A stretch of DNA of 64,000 nt from Nocardioides nitrophenolicus (GCF_016907515.1 NZ_JAFBBY010000001.1:1302001-1366000), one strand, 5' to 3'. Shown: positions 53,405 through 61,640, counted from the first letter of the stretch. Program-made: numbers and translations. The notes: a model not told the origin generated them from the letters alone.

Positions 53405-54637
53405 TCAGCCCTGCCCCATCGAGGTGAGGATCATGAGCGGGATCGCGGCCAGGGCCGCGATCGTGATCACGACGAGGTAGCAGACCCCGAGCGCGTTGGC
53501 GACCGGTCCGTTGACGTGCTCGCCGAGGTAGTCGGGGTCGTTGGCGACCACCAGGATCGGGAAGTACGTCAGTGGCAGCGCGATCGCGGAGAAGACCACC
53601 GACATCTCGGTGACCATGATCGGGTCGACACCGGTGAGCAGCACGCCGGCGGCGACCGCCGTCGCGACCAGCAGGATGAGGTGGAAGCCGGCGGCCTCCT
53701 TCGGCCGGACGAACTTCCCCCACGGGAAGCCGAAGTACTGCGCGAGGCTGTAGCCGGTCGACAGGCCGGTCTCGCAGGCGGCGCCGAAGGTCGCGGCGAA
53801 GAAGCCGAGCACGACGACCGCCAGCCCGATCTTGCCGAGACCGATGGCGACCGGCAGGCCGACCTGGCCGAGGGTCTCGACCGAGACCCCCACCGGCAGG
53901 AAGACGGTCGCGGCGCAGGCGGCGATCGCGACCGACAGCAGCCCCCCGAGCGGGAAGCCGATGAAGACGTTGGCCCGCATCACGCCGATGTCCTTGACCG
54001 TCCAGCGCTCCTCGACGCCGCCGCTGGAGAAGAAGAACACCTCGTACGGCGTCATCGCGGCGCCGAACAGCGCGACCGCGAAGTAGGCGTAGGTCGCCCA
54101 GCTCTCCGCCGCGGGCTTCTCGGCCGGCGAGAGCTGGTGGACCAGCTCGCCCCAGTCCGGCCCGAGCTGCCACAGCGCGACCGCGAAGGCGATCAGCGCG
54201 AGCCCCATCAGGCCGAGCACGTTCTCGATCGAGGAGAACTTCGCGCGCCACAGCACGACCCACACCGCGACGGCGACGAACGGGACGATCAGCAGGTGGT
54301 GCACCGAGCTGACCAGCTGCAGCGCGAGTGCGACGCCGCCGATCTCGGCGATGAAGGTCAGCAGCGTGACCAGCATCGAGCCGACCAGGTTGAGGAAGCC
54401 GATCCGCGGGCCGAGCCGCTCGCGGATCAGGTCGAAGGTGGCCCGCCGGCTGACCGCGGCGATCCGCCCGGACATCTCGGCGAACACGCAGATCCCGACC
54501 ACCCCGACCGGGATGATCCAGGCCAGCGACAGCCCCAGTCGGGCGCCGACCTGGGCGTTGGTCACCAGGTCGCCGATGTCGACGAAGCCGCCGATGGCGG
54601 TCAGGATCCCCAGGAGGACCGCGAAGTAGCGCTTCAC
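53405..54637 (-). CDS. Nramp-like divalent metal transporter with altered metal-site motifs
   Basis: A 410-residue protein (GTG start) with about eleven membrane helices and the Nramp fold (YFAVLLGILTAIGGFVDIGD at the start, TFDLIRERLGPRIG, FFAATFGAACETGLSTGYSLAQ). Canonical Nramps have DPGN in helix 1 and a Met-Pro-His stretch in helix 6; here these read DIGD (20-23) and AMTPYE (194-199), so the Met that selects transition metals appears replaced by Thr. Substrate may be Mg2+, another hard ion or something else. Its start overlaps the stop of the upstream lipoprotein gene (GTGA). Confidence 0.82.
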   Translation of the reverse strand: MKRYFAVLLGILTAIGGFVDIGDLVTNAQVGARLGLSLAWIIPVGVVGICVFAEMSGRIAAVSRRATFDLIRERLGPRIGFLNLVGSMLVTLLTFIAEIGGVALALQLVSSVHHLLIVPFVAVAVWVVLWRAKFSSIENVLGLMGLALIAFAVALWQLGPDWGELVHQLSPAEKPAAESWATYAYFAVALFGAAMTPYEVFFFSSGGVEERWTVKDIGVMRANVFIGFPLGGLLSVAIAACAATVFLPVGVSVETLGQVGLPVAIGLGKIGLAVVVLGFFAATFGAACETGLSTGYSLAQYFGFPWGKFVRPKEAAGFHLILLVATAVAAGVLLTGVDPIMVTEMSVVFSAIALPLTYFPILVVANDPDYLGEHVNGPVANALGVCYLVVITIAALAAIPLMILTSMGQG

Positions 54638-55089
54638 GGCGCCGCCTGCCGGAGCTGGTCGGACAGGTGGTCGAGCCGCTCGACGAGCGCCCGGTCGTCG
54701 TACCTCCCGGCGACGGCGTGCGCCCGGGCCTCGCCGACGAGGTCGACCGCCTGGTCGAGGAGGTCGAGGACCTGCGCCGCGTCGTCGGCGCGGCCGGGGG
54801 GCACCTGCAGCCGCGCGAGGTCCTGCTCCGCCTTCCCCGCCGCCTCCTCGGCCTCGGCCACGATCACGGTCGTGTACGCCGACCAGGTGCGTCCCCGGCG
54901 CGCCGACTCGAGCGCGAGCCGGGCGGTGGCCACCTCGCTCCCGGCGTCGGTGAGCGCCTGTGTGGCCTGGTCGTCCCAGGCGGTCGGGTCGGGCCTGCTC
55001 ACCACGCCGCAGCCGGCGAGCAGGAGGGCGAGGAGGACGGTCGAGGCGACGAGGACCGCGACGACGGTCGGTCGCTGCGAGCGGTTCAC
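54634..55089 (-). CDS. Putative lipoprotein, helical
   Basis: A 151-residue protein (GTG start) with a lipobox LLAGC after a hydrophobic stretch (VVAVLVASTVLLALLLAGCG), so Cys around residue 25 is probably lipidated. The rest is helical and acidic (DDQATQALTDAGSEVATARL, VLDLLDQAVDLVGEARAHA), perhaps a coiled coil on the outer face of the membrane. It overlaps the genes on both sides by four bases. No family is recognised. Confidence 0.75.
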   Translation of the reverse strand: MNRSQRPTVVAVLVASTVLLALLLAGCGVVSRPDPTAWDDQATQALTDAGSEVATARLALESARRGRTWSAYTTVIVAEAEEAAGKAEQDLARLQVPPGRADDAAQVLDLLDQAVDLVGEARAHAVAGRYDDRALVERLDHLSDQLRQAAP

Positions 55090-55559
55090 CTCGTGCGGCC
55101 CCACCACGGGACCGCAGCCCACATCAGGGTGAACGCGAGCGCGACCGCCGCCGCGGCGATCAGGGCGGCGCGGTTGCCGAGCACGACGTCGAAGACGAGC
55201 AGCACCACGGCGGCCGAGACGGTGGCCAGGCCGACCAGGCCCGCCAGCGCGCAGCGCTGGGCGGCGGCCACGATCCACTCCCGCCGGCCCTGCCGGAACA
55301 GCAGCCGGTGGTAGCAGACCGGCGCGACGATAACGAGCGTGGTCAGCACCGCGGTGACCAGGATCCCGAGATAGAGCCGCTGCTGCGTCTGGTTCAGGTC
55401 GCCGAAGCGATCGGTGAACGGCACGGTCAGCAGGAAGCCGGTGAGGATCTGCACCCCGGTCTGCATCACCCGGAGCTCCTGGAGCAGCTCGTTGAGGTTG
55501 CGGGTGATCTGCTGGGGCGGTCGGCGCCCCTCCCGGGTCCCCGCCGGCGCGGTGTTCAC
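55086..55559 (-). CDS. DUF6328-family membrane protein
   Basis: A 157-residue protein (GTG start, GGAGGAGG upstream) with four membrane helices and the N-terminal block LNELLQELRVMQTGVQILTG that marks the DUF6328 family. Function is unknown. These proteins are common in actinobacteria near stress genes. It is coupled to both neighbours by GTGA overlaps. Confidence 0.85.
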   Translation of the reverse strand: MNTAPAGTREGRRPPQQITRNLNELLQELRVMQTGVQILTGFLLTVPFTDRFGDLNQTQQRLYLGILVTAVLTTLVIVAPVCYHRLLFRQGRREWIVAAAQRCALAGLVGLATVSAAVVLLVFDVVLGNRAALIAAAAVALAFTLMWAAVPWWGRTR

Positions 55560-55723
55560 GCGCGGTCCTCCTCCGCCTCCTCGGCGTGGGGATAGTCCTG
55601 CTCGGGGTCGACCTCCACCACCGGCTCGTCGAGCGGGGCCTCCGGGTCGGTCGGTACGTCGGGGTCGTCGGGCACGGGCGGTTCGTCCGGCGCGACGGGG
55701 CGTTCGGGGTCGGGGATGGTCAT
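55556..55723 (-). CDS. Very small acidic, proline-rich protein
   Basis: A 55-residue protein, MTIPDPERPVAPDEPPVPDD to the end AEEAEEDRA, with about 20 acidic residues and no predicted fold. GGAGGAG stands right before the ATG, and four-base overlaps link it to both neighbours (ATGA before, GTGA after). The coupling and strong ribosome site support a real gene despite its low complexity. Role unknown. Confidence 0.6.
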   Translation of the reverse strand: MTIPDPERPVAPDEPPVPDDPDVPTDPEAPLDEPVVEVDPEQDYPHAEEAEEDRA

Positions 55724-55923
55724 CGCTCCTCCTCCACATCCTGGTTTCCGGTGCGGGCGTTGGGCCCGGCCTTGCCCTCCTGCACGTCGCGGTCCGTCGG
55801 ATGACCGGCGACGGAGTCCGACGGGGAGACGACCTCGCCGGCGTCGTCGAGGCGGCTCACCTCGGACACCTGGCCCTGCTCGCGCTCGACATCGTCGGCC
55901 GGCTTCGGGGATCGGTTCTCCAT
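55720..55923 (-). CDS. Small acidic hypothetical protein
   Basis: A 67-residue hydrophilic protein (MENRSPKPADDVEREQGQVS, then VSRLDDAGEVVSPSDSVAGH) that looks disordered. Its stop overlaps the next start (ATGA), so it opens the coupled run of six genes ending with the Nramp-like and PRC-barrel genes. No family is recognised. Confidence 0.6.
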   Translation of the reverse strand: MENRSPKPADDVEREQGQVSEVSRLDDAGEVVSPSDSVAGHPTDRDVQEGKAGPNARTGNQDVEEER

Positions 55924-55948
55924 GACTGCGTGGTACCCCGCGGCCCGG

Positions 55949-56809
55949 TCAGAACACGGGTTTGCCGCCCGTCACGCCGAGCACCGTGCCCGAGACGTAC
56001 GACGCGTCGGCCGGCGAGGCGAGGAAGACGAACGCGGGCGCCACCTCGGCGGGCTGTCCGGCCCGCCCGAGCGGGGTGTCGGTCCCGAACTGCTCGACCT
56101 TCTCGGGCTCCTGGGTGGCCGGCTGCAGCGGGGTCCAGATCGGGCCCGGCGCGACCGCGTTGACCCGCACTCCGTCGCGGCCCAGCGAGGCCGCGAGGTT
56201 CACGGTGAGGTTGTTGATCGCGGCCTTCGTGGCGGCGTAGTCGAGCAGCGTCTCGGAGGGCTCGAAGGCCTGGATCGAGGCGTTGTTGACGATGCAGCCC
56301 GGCCGCTTGCGCAGGTGCGGCGCGGCGGCGCGCACCAGCCACAGCAGCGCGTACAGGTTGGTCTTGAGCGTGCGGTCGATCCGCTCGTCGCTGAGGTCGT
56401 CGACGGCATGGTCGCGCGCCATCTGGTAGCCCGCGTTGTTGACCAGCACGTCGAGCGCGCCGAGCTCCTCGACGGTGCGCCGGACCGCTTCGTCGCACGC
56501 CTCGCTGCTGCGCAGGTCGAGCGGCAGTGCCAGCACCCGCCGGCCGGCGTCACCCACCAGCGCGGCGGTCGTGTCGGCGTCGGGCTGCTCCTCGGGCAGG
56601 TAGGTGAACGCCACGTCGGCGCCCTCCCGGGCGTAGGCGATCGCCACGGCCCGGCCGATGCCGGAGTCGCCCCCGGTGATCAGGGCGACCTGGCCGTCGA
56701 GACGGCCGTGGCCGACGTACGACTGCTCGCCGTGGTCGGGCTCGGGCGCCATCTCTCCCGTCAGTCCGGGGGGCGTCTGCTGCTGGGCGGGGAAAGCCGT
56801 GTCGGTCAT
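55949..56809 (-). CDS. SDR oxidoreductase, YghA/glucose-dehydrogenase-like
   Basis: A 286-residue short-chain dehydrogenase with the 35-residue N-terminal extension typical of YghA/GsiB-linked SDRs (PGLTGEMAPEPDHGEQSYVG). The cofactor motif is TGGDSGIG, followed by VNNAGYQMA, the Ser in NNASIQAF, and YAATKAA for Tyr and Lys. The ending SGTVLGVTGGKPVF is also typical. Such enzymes are induced in general stress; substrate is unknown. Confidence 0.88.
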   Translation of the reverse strand: MTDTAFPAQQQTPPGLTGEMAPEPDHGEQSYVGHGRLDGQVALITGGDSGIGRAVAIAYAREGADVAFTYLPEEQPDADTTAALVGDAGRRVLALPLDLRSSEACDEAVRRTVEELGALDVLVNNAGYQMARDHAVDDLSDERIDRTLKTNLYALLWLVRAAAPHLRKRPGCIVNNASIQAFEPSETLLDYAATKAAINNLTVNLAASLGRDGVRVNAVAPGPIWTPLQPATQEPEKVEQFGTDTPLGRAGQPAEVAPAFVFLASPADASYVSGTVLGVTGGKPVF

Positions 56810-56871
56810 CTCCGGCCGTTACCCGGGTGGACCGCGGGGAGTCGGGTACGGCGGTGGGCGAAGCGACGAGC

Positions 56872-57570
56872 TCAGTCGGGCTGGTTTCCCCGAGCCGCCC
56901 GGCTGGCGGTGAGGTCGTCGAGCAGCGCGTCCAGCAACCGGCGCAGTCCAGGATGGCTGACATGCCCCTCCCGAGCCACCTGGATCAGCCGCTCGGCGAC
57001 CTCCCGCACCTTCACGTTGCGGTTGCGTGACCACCACTTGAGCATCGCGAACGCCGCGTCGGCGTCGAGGCCGTAGCCGAGCATCAAGATGCCCTTGGCC
57101 TGCTCGATCTTGTCGCGGGACGCGGCGGAGGCGGCCACGGCGGCGTCCGCGGCGGCCGTCGTCTCGGCCTCGAGCTCGGGTGTGAGGTCGAGGTAGTAGC
57201 CGACCAGCCGGTCGACCTTGCCGCTGCTGCGGCCGTCGTCGTACTGGCCCTCGCCGCACAGCACGACGTTGCGGACCGCGCCGCCGACCAGGATCCGGTA
57301 GTAGACGTTGAACGGCGCACCGTCGCCGATCGCCTCCTGCAGCGTCTGCTCGACCAGCTCGCGGTCCAGCTCGTGCTTGTGGCGCATGATCAGCTCGGTC
57401 GTCGGCTCGACCTCGCCCGGCCGGTAGCCGTGGATGGCGAAGACGTCGTCGTCCCACTCCCAGCGCTCGTCGGCGACGTGGAAGACGAACCGTCCGGTCT
57501 GTCGCGCGGCGTCCGACGCGACCAACCCGGCCAGCGCTGCCGGGTCACCCCCCGGGACTCCTCGACCCAT
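56872..57570 (-). CDS. PAS-ANTAR domain RNA-binding regulator
   Basis: A 232-residue protein with a PAS sensor (about 25-130, FVFHVADERWEWDDDVFAIH, GYRPGEVEPTTELIMRHKHE) and a C-terminal ANTAR domain (about 150-205, IEQAKGILMLGYGLDADAAF, then KVREVAERLI). ANTAR proteins bind paired hairpins in nascent RNA and block termination. ATG 57570 is chosen for GGAGGATCAG upstream. It diverges from the diiron-enzyme operon, so that operon's leader is a natural target to test. Confidence 0.9.
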   Translation of the reverse strand: MGRGVPGGDPAALAGLVASDAARQTGRFVFHVADERWEWDDDVFAIHGYRPGEVEPTTELIMRHKHELDRELVEQTLQEAIGDGAPFNVYYRILVGGAVRNVVLCGEGQYDDGRSSGKVDRLVGYYLDLTPELEAETTAAADAAVAASAASRDKIEQAKGILMLGYGLDADAAFAMLKWWSRNRNVKVREVAERLIQVAREGHVSHPGLRRLLDALLDDLTASRAARGNQPD

Positions 57571-57617
57571 CTGATCCTCCGTGCGGGTGCTCGTGACTGC
57601 GTATGCCTGCCGACGCC

Positions 57618-57629
57618 CGGGGTACCCCG
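57618..57629. promoter_or_regulatory. 12-bp palindrome in the PAS-ANTAR/diiron operon interval
   Basis: CGGGGTACCCCG is a perfect palindrome in the 81-base divergent gap, 22 bases upstream of the first operon start. It could be an operator or overlapping GGGTA-type -10 elements of a SigB-like sigma factor in both directions; no convincing -35 was seen. Confidence 0.35.
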
Positions 57630-57651
57630 CATCCATCCGGAGGAGGCCGCC

Positions 57652-57804
57652 ATGGGACGTCGGACCGTCTGCGATGAGAACTATCCCGAACACCGCGGGA
57701 AGCGCACAACGGGGGGTCACCTCCTCGCGCTGATGCGGCTGCGTCGGGTACTGCTGCGCCTGATCCTGGGCGAGCCGTGGGAGGGAAGGACGAGAACCGG
57801 ATGA
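57652..57804 (+). CDS. Small basic protein opening the diiron-enzyme operon
   Basis: A 50-residue protein, MGRRTVCDENYPEHRGKRTT followed by a Leu/Arg-rich helix (LLALMRLRRVLLRLILG). GGAGGAGG lies right before the ATG and its stop overlaps the next start (ATGA), which support a real gene. The helix is amphipathic and basic and might bind the membrane or RNA. One Cys at residue 7. Unknown family. Confidence 0.55.
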   Translation: MGRRTVCDENYPEHRGKRTTGGHLLALMRLRRVLLRLILGEPWEGRTRTG

Positions 57805-58829
57805 AGTTGCCCGAGCCCTGTGGACCGCTCAGCGCGGGCGTCGTCGAGACGCTGCGGGCGCGACCGCACGGACCGCACGCCGTGCCCGAGCCGAGGGCGA
57901 TGGGCGATGTCACCTATCCCCTCACCGATCGCGACTTCCAGCTCGCGCTGTGGGTGCTCTACGAGCTGCACTACCGCGGCTTCGACGACGTGGACGATCC
58001 GCACGCCGAGTGGGATCCCCTGCTCCTGGTGAGCCGGGCGGCACTGGAGCGCACCTTCGAGCACACCGTGCGCCAGCTGGTTCAGGACACGCCCGCCGAG
58101 GCGCCCGCGCTGGATGACCTCGGCGACACGCCCACCGCGCAGGTCACCGCCGCCCTGGTGCGGATGACCGCGCGCTCGGGTCCGTCGGAGCTCGCGCAGT
58201 TCCTGCACCGCCGCGCCACCCGCGAAGAGTTCCAGGCATACCTCTCCGAGCGCGCCGTCTACCACCTGCGCGAGTCCGACCCGCAGAGCTTCGTGCTGCC
58301 GCGCATCGGCGGCGCCGCCAAGGTCGCCCTCGCCGAGCTGCAGTACGACGAGTACGGCGGCGGCCGGGCGGAGCGGCTGCACCAGGCGCTCTTCGCCCGC
58401 GCGCTGGCATCCCTGGACCTGCCGACGGACCTCGCGCCGTATGTCGCGCAGGCGACGGGCGCGACCCTCGCGTCGGTGAACCTGATGTCGCTGTTCGCCC
58501 TCAACCGCCGCCTGCGCGGCGCCGCGATGGGACACCTGGCCGCCTTCGAGGCGACCAGCTCGCTGCCGTGCGAGCGGATCCTGCGCGGTGCGCGGCGGCT
58601 CCGGCTGCCGGACGCGGTCGCCGACTACTACGACGAGCACGTCGAGGCCGACGCGGTGCACGAGCAGCTCGCGATCCGCGGCATCTGCGCCACCCTCGTC
58701 GAGGACGAGCCCGAGCTGGCGCCGGACGTCATCCTCGGCGCGACCGCCTGCCTCGCCGTGGACGGGCTGGCCGGCGAGGTGCTGCTCGACGGCTGGCGGT
58801 CCCGCCGCGAGGACCGGGCAGCGGGGTGA
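57801..58829 (+). CDS. Haem-oxygenase-like diiron (iron-containing redox) enzyme
   Basis: A 342-residue all-helical protein of the iron-containing redox enzyme family, which shares the haem-oxygenase fold and binds two metal ions. Candidate ligands are Glu150/His155 (LSERAVYHLRESDP), Glu179-Glu184 (LAELQYDEYGGG) and Asp278/His280/Glu282/His287 (YYDEHVEADAVHEQ); these are read from motif spacing, not proven. Related enzymes oxidise amino-acid-derived or lipid substrates, cleaving C-C or N-C bonds. ATG 57801 overlaps the small upstream gene (ATGA). It is followed by a CDGSH iron-sulfur protein that could serve as electron donor. Confidence 0.85.
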   Translation: MKLPEPCGPLSAGVVETLRARPHGPHAVPEPRAMGDVTYPLTDRDFQLALWVLYELHYRGFDDVDDPHAEWDPLLLVSRAALERTFEHTVRQLVQDTPAEAPALDDLGDTPTAQVTAALVRMTARSGPSELAQFLHRRATREEFQAYLSERAVYHLRESDPQSFVLPRIGGAAKVALAELQYDEYGGGRAERLHQALFARALASLDLPTDLAPYVAQATGATLASVNLMSLFALNRRLRGAAMGHLAAFEATSSLPCERILRGARRLRLPDAVADYYDEHVEADAVHEQLAIRGICATLVEDEPELAPDVILGATACLAVDGLAGEVLLDGWRSRREDRAAG

Positions 58830-58836
58830 GCCGGCG

Positions 58837-59037
58837 ATGAGCAAGCGACGGGTCGTCGTCACGGACTGTCCCGGAGGCCCGCTCCTGGTGCGCGGCGCCG
58901 ACGAGGTGGTCGGCCTCGACGGGAGCACCGCGCCCGTGGAGCGCGCGGTCGTCGCGGTGTGCCGCTGCGGCCGCTCCGACCGGATGCCCTGGTGCGACGA
59001 CAGCCATCGAGACCGACGCAGGAGGAAGCAGCCATGA
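58837..59037 (+). CDS. CDGSH iron-sulfur domain protein
   Basis: A 66-residue protein with one CDGSH-type site: Cys42, Cys44, Cys53 and His57 in CRCGRSDRMPWCDDSH. The usual Gly after C-D is replaced by Asp (C-D-D-S-H). The four ligands for a 2Fe-2S cluster are kept. Such small domains carry electrons or clusters. It lies between the diiron enzyme and the alcohol dehydrogenase and overlaps the latter by ATGA, so all three are probably made together. Confidence 0.88.
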   Translation: MSKRRVVVTDCPGGPLLVRGADEVVGLDGSTAPVERAVVAVCRCGRSDRMPWCDDSHRDRRRRKQP

Positions 59038-60215
59038 GAGCCGTGACCTGGCAGGGCAAGGGCCAGATGAGCGTCGAGGACGTCCCGGACCCGTGGATCC
59101 AGGAACCGGACGACATCGTGATCCGGGTGACCTCGAGCGGGCTGTGCGGCTCGGACCTGCACCTCTACGAGCCCCTGGCGCCGTTCATGGACGTCGGCGA
59201 CGTGGTCGGCCACGAGCCGATCGGCGTCGTCGAGGAGGTCGGGCGCGACGTCTCCTCGCTGCGCCCCGGCGACCGCGTCGTCGTACCGTTCAACGTGAGC
59301 TGCGGCCACTGCTGGATGTGCGCCCGCGGCCTGCAGAGCCAGTGCGAGACGACCCAGAACGCGGAGCAGGGCACGGGTGCGAGCCTGTTCGGCTACAGCA
59401 AGCTCTACGGCCAGGTACCGGGCGCGCAGGCGGAGTACCTGCGGGTGCCGTTCGCCGACCGGCTGCCGATCAAGGTGCCCGACGGGCCGCCCGACGACAG
59501 GTTCGTCTTCCTCTCCGACGTGCTGCCGACCGCCTGGCAGGCCGTGGAGTACGCCGACCTGCGGCCCGAGGACACCTTGCTGGTGCTCGGGGCGGGGCCG
59601 ATCGGCGACATGTGCGCGCGGATCGCGCTGATGCGCGGGATCCGGGTGTTCGTGGTGGACCCGGTGCCGGAGCGACTGGAGCGCGTCTCGGCGTACGGCG
59701 CCGAGGTGATCGTCACCGACAGCGACGCCGACACCGTGACCTCCGTCCTCGAGCTGACCCGCGGGCGCGGCGCCGACGCCGTGATCGACGCCGTCGGCAT
59801 GGAGGCGCACGGCTCACCGGTCGCCGGGTCGATGGCCAAGGTGGTCGGGCTGCTGCCCGACCGGGTCGCCGCACCGCTGATGAGGCACGCCGGCGTGGAC
59901 CGGCTGGCGGCGCTGCACCTGGCGATCGACGTGGTGCGGCGTGGCGGCACCGTCTCGGTCGTCGGCGTCTACGGCGGCCCGATGGACCCGATGCCGCTGA
60001 TGGAGATGTTCGACAAGCAGGTGCAGCTGCGGATGGGCCAGGCCAACGTGCGCCGGTGGAGCGACGACATCCTCGCGCTGCTGCTGGAGCCGACCGACCA
60101 TCTCGGCGTCGAGTCCTTCGCCACCCACCACCTCCCGCTGGAGGAGGCGCCGGCGGCCTATCAGGACTTCCGCGAGAAGAACGACGGCATGGTCAAGGTG
60201 CTCTTCCGCCCCTGA
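59034..60215 (+). CDS. Zinc-dependent alcohol dehydrogenase, glutathione-independent formaldehyde/threonine-type
   Basis: A 393-residue medium-chain dehydrogenase. Catalytic zinc ligands are Cys38 in SGLCGSDLHLYE and the GHEPIGVVEEV His/Glu; the structural zinc loop is CGHCWMCARGLQSQC; the NAD(P) motif is LVLGAGPIGDMCARIA. The long inserts (NAEQGTGASLFGYSKLYGQV) match the formaldehyde-dehydrogenase-like subgroup. ATG 59034 overlaps the CDGSH stop by four bases. It may oxidise the alcohol or aldehyde product of the diiron enzyme, which is inference. An IS110 element lies seven bases past its stop. Confidence 0.9.
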   Translation: MRAVTWQGKGQMSVEDVPDPWIQEPDDIVIRVTSSGLCGSDLHLYEPLAPFMDVGDVVGHEPIGVVEEVGRDVSSLRPGDRVVVPFNVSCGHCWMCARGLQSQCETTQNAEQGTGASLFGYSKLYGQVPGAQAEYLRVPFADRLPIKVPDGPPDDRFVFLSDVLPTAWQAVEYADLRPEDTLLVLGAGPIGDMCARIALMRGIRVFVVDPVPERLERVSAYGAEVIVTDSDADTVTSVLELTRGRGADAVIDAVGMEAHGSPVAGSMAKVVGLLPDRVAAPLMRHAGVDRLAALHLAIDVVRRGGTVSVVGVYGGPMDPMPLMEMFDKQVQLRMGQANVRRWSDDILALLLEPTDHLGVESFATHHLPLEEAPAAYQDFREKNDGMVKVLFRP

Positions 60216-61640
60216 GACGCTTCTATGGGTTGTCAACCCCCTCTGCGGCGAGGTGGCGGTAGATCTCGCGTGCGACGTAGCGCTTGAGGCAGCGCCGGAT
60301 CCGTCTCTTGCTGAGTCCTTGTGCGGTGCGGCGGGCGACGTAGTCGCGGGTGCGTTCGTCGTGTCGCATGCGAGAACTGGCGATGGTGTGGAACGCGCTG
60401 TTGAGCTGGCGGTCGCCGGTCCGGTTGAGCCGGTGCTCGTGCCTGTTTCCGGAGGCGACCTCGAGCGGACTCACGCCCGCGAGTTTCGCGAACGCGGCCT
60501 CATCGCGGACGCGGCCGGGGTGGGACCACGCGGCCAGCACGACCGCTGCTGTGGTCGGCCCCAGGCCGGGCAGGTCGAGCAGCGAGGCGTGGGTGTCGGT
60601 GACCATCTCGAGCAGGGCCTGCTCGTTGGCGTCGACCTCGCTGTCGAGGGCCACGACCCGGGTCGCGAGACGGATCGCCTCGGCTCGCGCCGTCGCCAAG
60701 GCGAGGGTGTCGGACTTGCGCACACGCCAAGCGGCGATGACACGGATGGTGGGCCGGTTGACCTTCTTGCGGGCATCGACGCCCAGGGCGTGGGTGCGCA
60801 GTAGCGCGTTGAGGGCGTTGACCATCCGGGTGCGCTCGCTGGTCATCGCGGCGCGTGCGGTGAGCAGGATTTGCAGGGTGGTCGAGGTGTCCCCGGCGCG
60901 GGCGTCAGCGAGTTGGTCGAGCCTCTTGTGGAGGGTGCCGCGGGCGGCGACGACGGCGTCGATGGTGTCGTTCTTGCCGGTGCCACGTTCCCGCTTCGGC
61001 GACGGCGCGTCCACCACGCGATAGCCGGCCTGGGCCATGAGCGCGGCGATCTGAGCGCCGTAGCTGCGGGTGCCCTCGATGCTGACCAACACTCGGTCCA
61101 GATCGCCTTTGGTGGGTTCGCCCGTGCGGCGGGTGACCCAGGCCGCGGCGCGGAGCAGTCCCTTGGTGTTGGTGGGGAACTCGGCGTCATCGACGATTCC
61201 GCCGGTACGGGTGTCGATGATCGCGTAGTGGTGGGTCGCGGCATGGGTGTCGACCCCAACCACGAACAGGTAGGTGTCTGCGACGATAGGAGCGCCGGTC
61301 ATGAGCGATGTGTTCCTCCTGGTAGGTGGACTGTCGTTGACCGGTCGAACCGGCCGGACCATCCCGGGGAGAATCACTACGCGGCACTACTGTGATGGGT
61401 CACCACGCCCCGCGCGAACGAGGTGTGGGACAGGCTTCTGATCAGGCCAACGTGGTGGGCCGGGTGGCCGGCCGGTTCACCACCGTGATCGGACAAGTCT
61501 CAGACAGGACACCGACGACACGAGTCGTCGGGTCAGCCTAGATCGGGGTCACGATCACGGAGGAGAACCAGCCGGGGATCACCCTGCCAGCCAGCCCCGG
61601 GCCAGCCAGGAGCAACTCTCACAGCCTGGAACCACCGGCT
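60216..61640 (-). mobile_element. IS110-family insertion sequence (ends approximate)
   Basis: One transposase gene, almost no sequence beyond its 3' end, and a 340-base noncoding stretch ahead of it. IS110 elements lack terminal inverted repeats, so the ends cannot be fixed by eye: the right end lies between the dehydrogenase stop (60215) and the transposase stop (60223), the left end before the ANTAR gene stop (61649). The element looks complete and its gene intact, so it may still be active. Confidence 0.8.
60223..61302 (-). CDS. IS110-family DEDD transposase/recombinase
   Basis: A 359-residue recombinase. The N-terminal RuvC-like DEDD site reads Asp18 (VVGVDTHAATHH), Glu76 (VSIEGTRSYG), and Asp112/Asp115 (KNDTIDAVVAA). 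The C-terminal Tnp domain has LDLPGLGPTTAAVVLAAW and the catalytic Ser region EVASGNRHEHRLNRTGDRQL. All key residues are present and the length is normal. ATG 61302 follows AGGAGGAAC. In this family the target is chosen by a noncoding RNA from the element's own end. Confidence 0.95.
   Translation of the reverse strand: MTGAPIVADTYLFVVGVDTHAATHHYAIIDTRTGGIVDDAEFPTNTKGLLRAAAWVTRRTGEPTKGDLDRVLVSIEGTRSYGAQIAALMAQAGYRVVDAPSPKRERGTGKNDTIDAVVAARGTLHKRLDQLADARAGDTSTTLQILLTARAAMTSERTRMVNALNALLRTHALGVDARKKVNRPTIRVIAAWRVRKSDTLALATARAEAIRLATRVVALDSEVDANEQALLEMVTDTHASLLDLPGLGPTTAAVVLAAWSHPGRVRDEAAFAKLAGVSPLEVASGNRHEHRLNRTGDRQLNSAFHTIASSRMRHDERTRDYVARRTAQGLSKRRIRRCLKRYVAREIYRHLAAEGVDNP

Noticed and set aside
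55924..57651. SigB/SigF-type promoters, from repeated GGGTA pieces before stress-like genes
   Set aside because: GGGTA is common in this DNA and no GTTT-type -35 element at proper distance could be shown for any of them.
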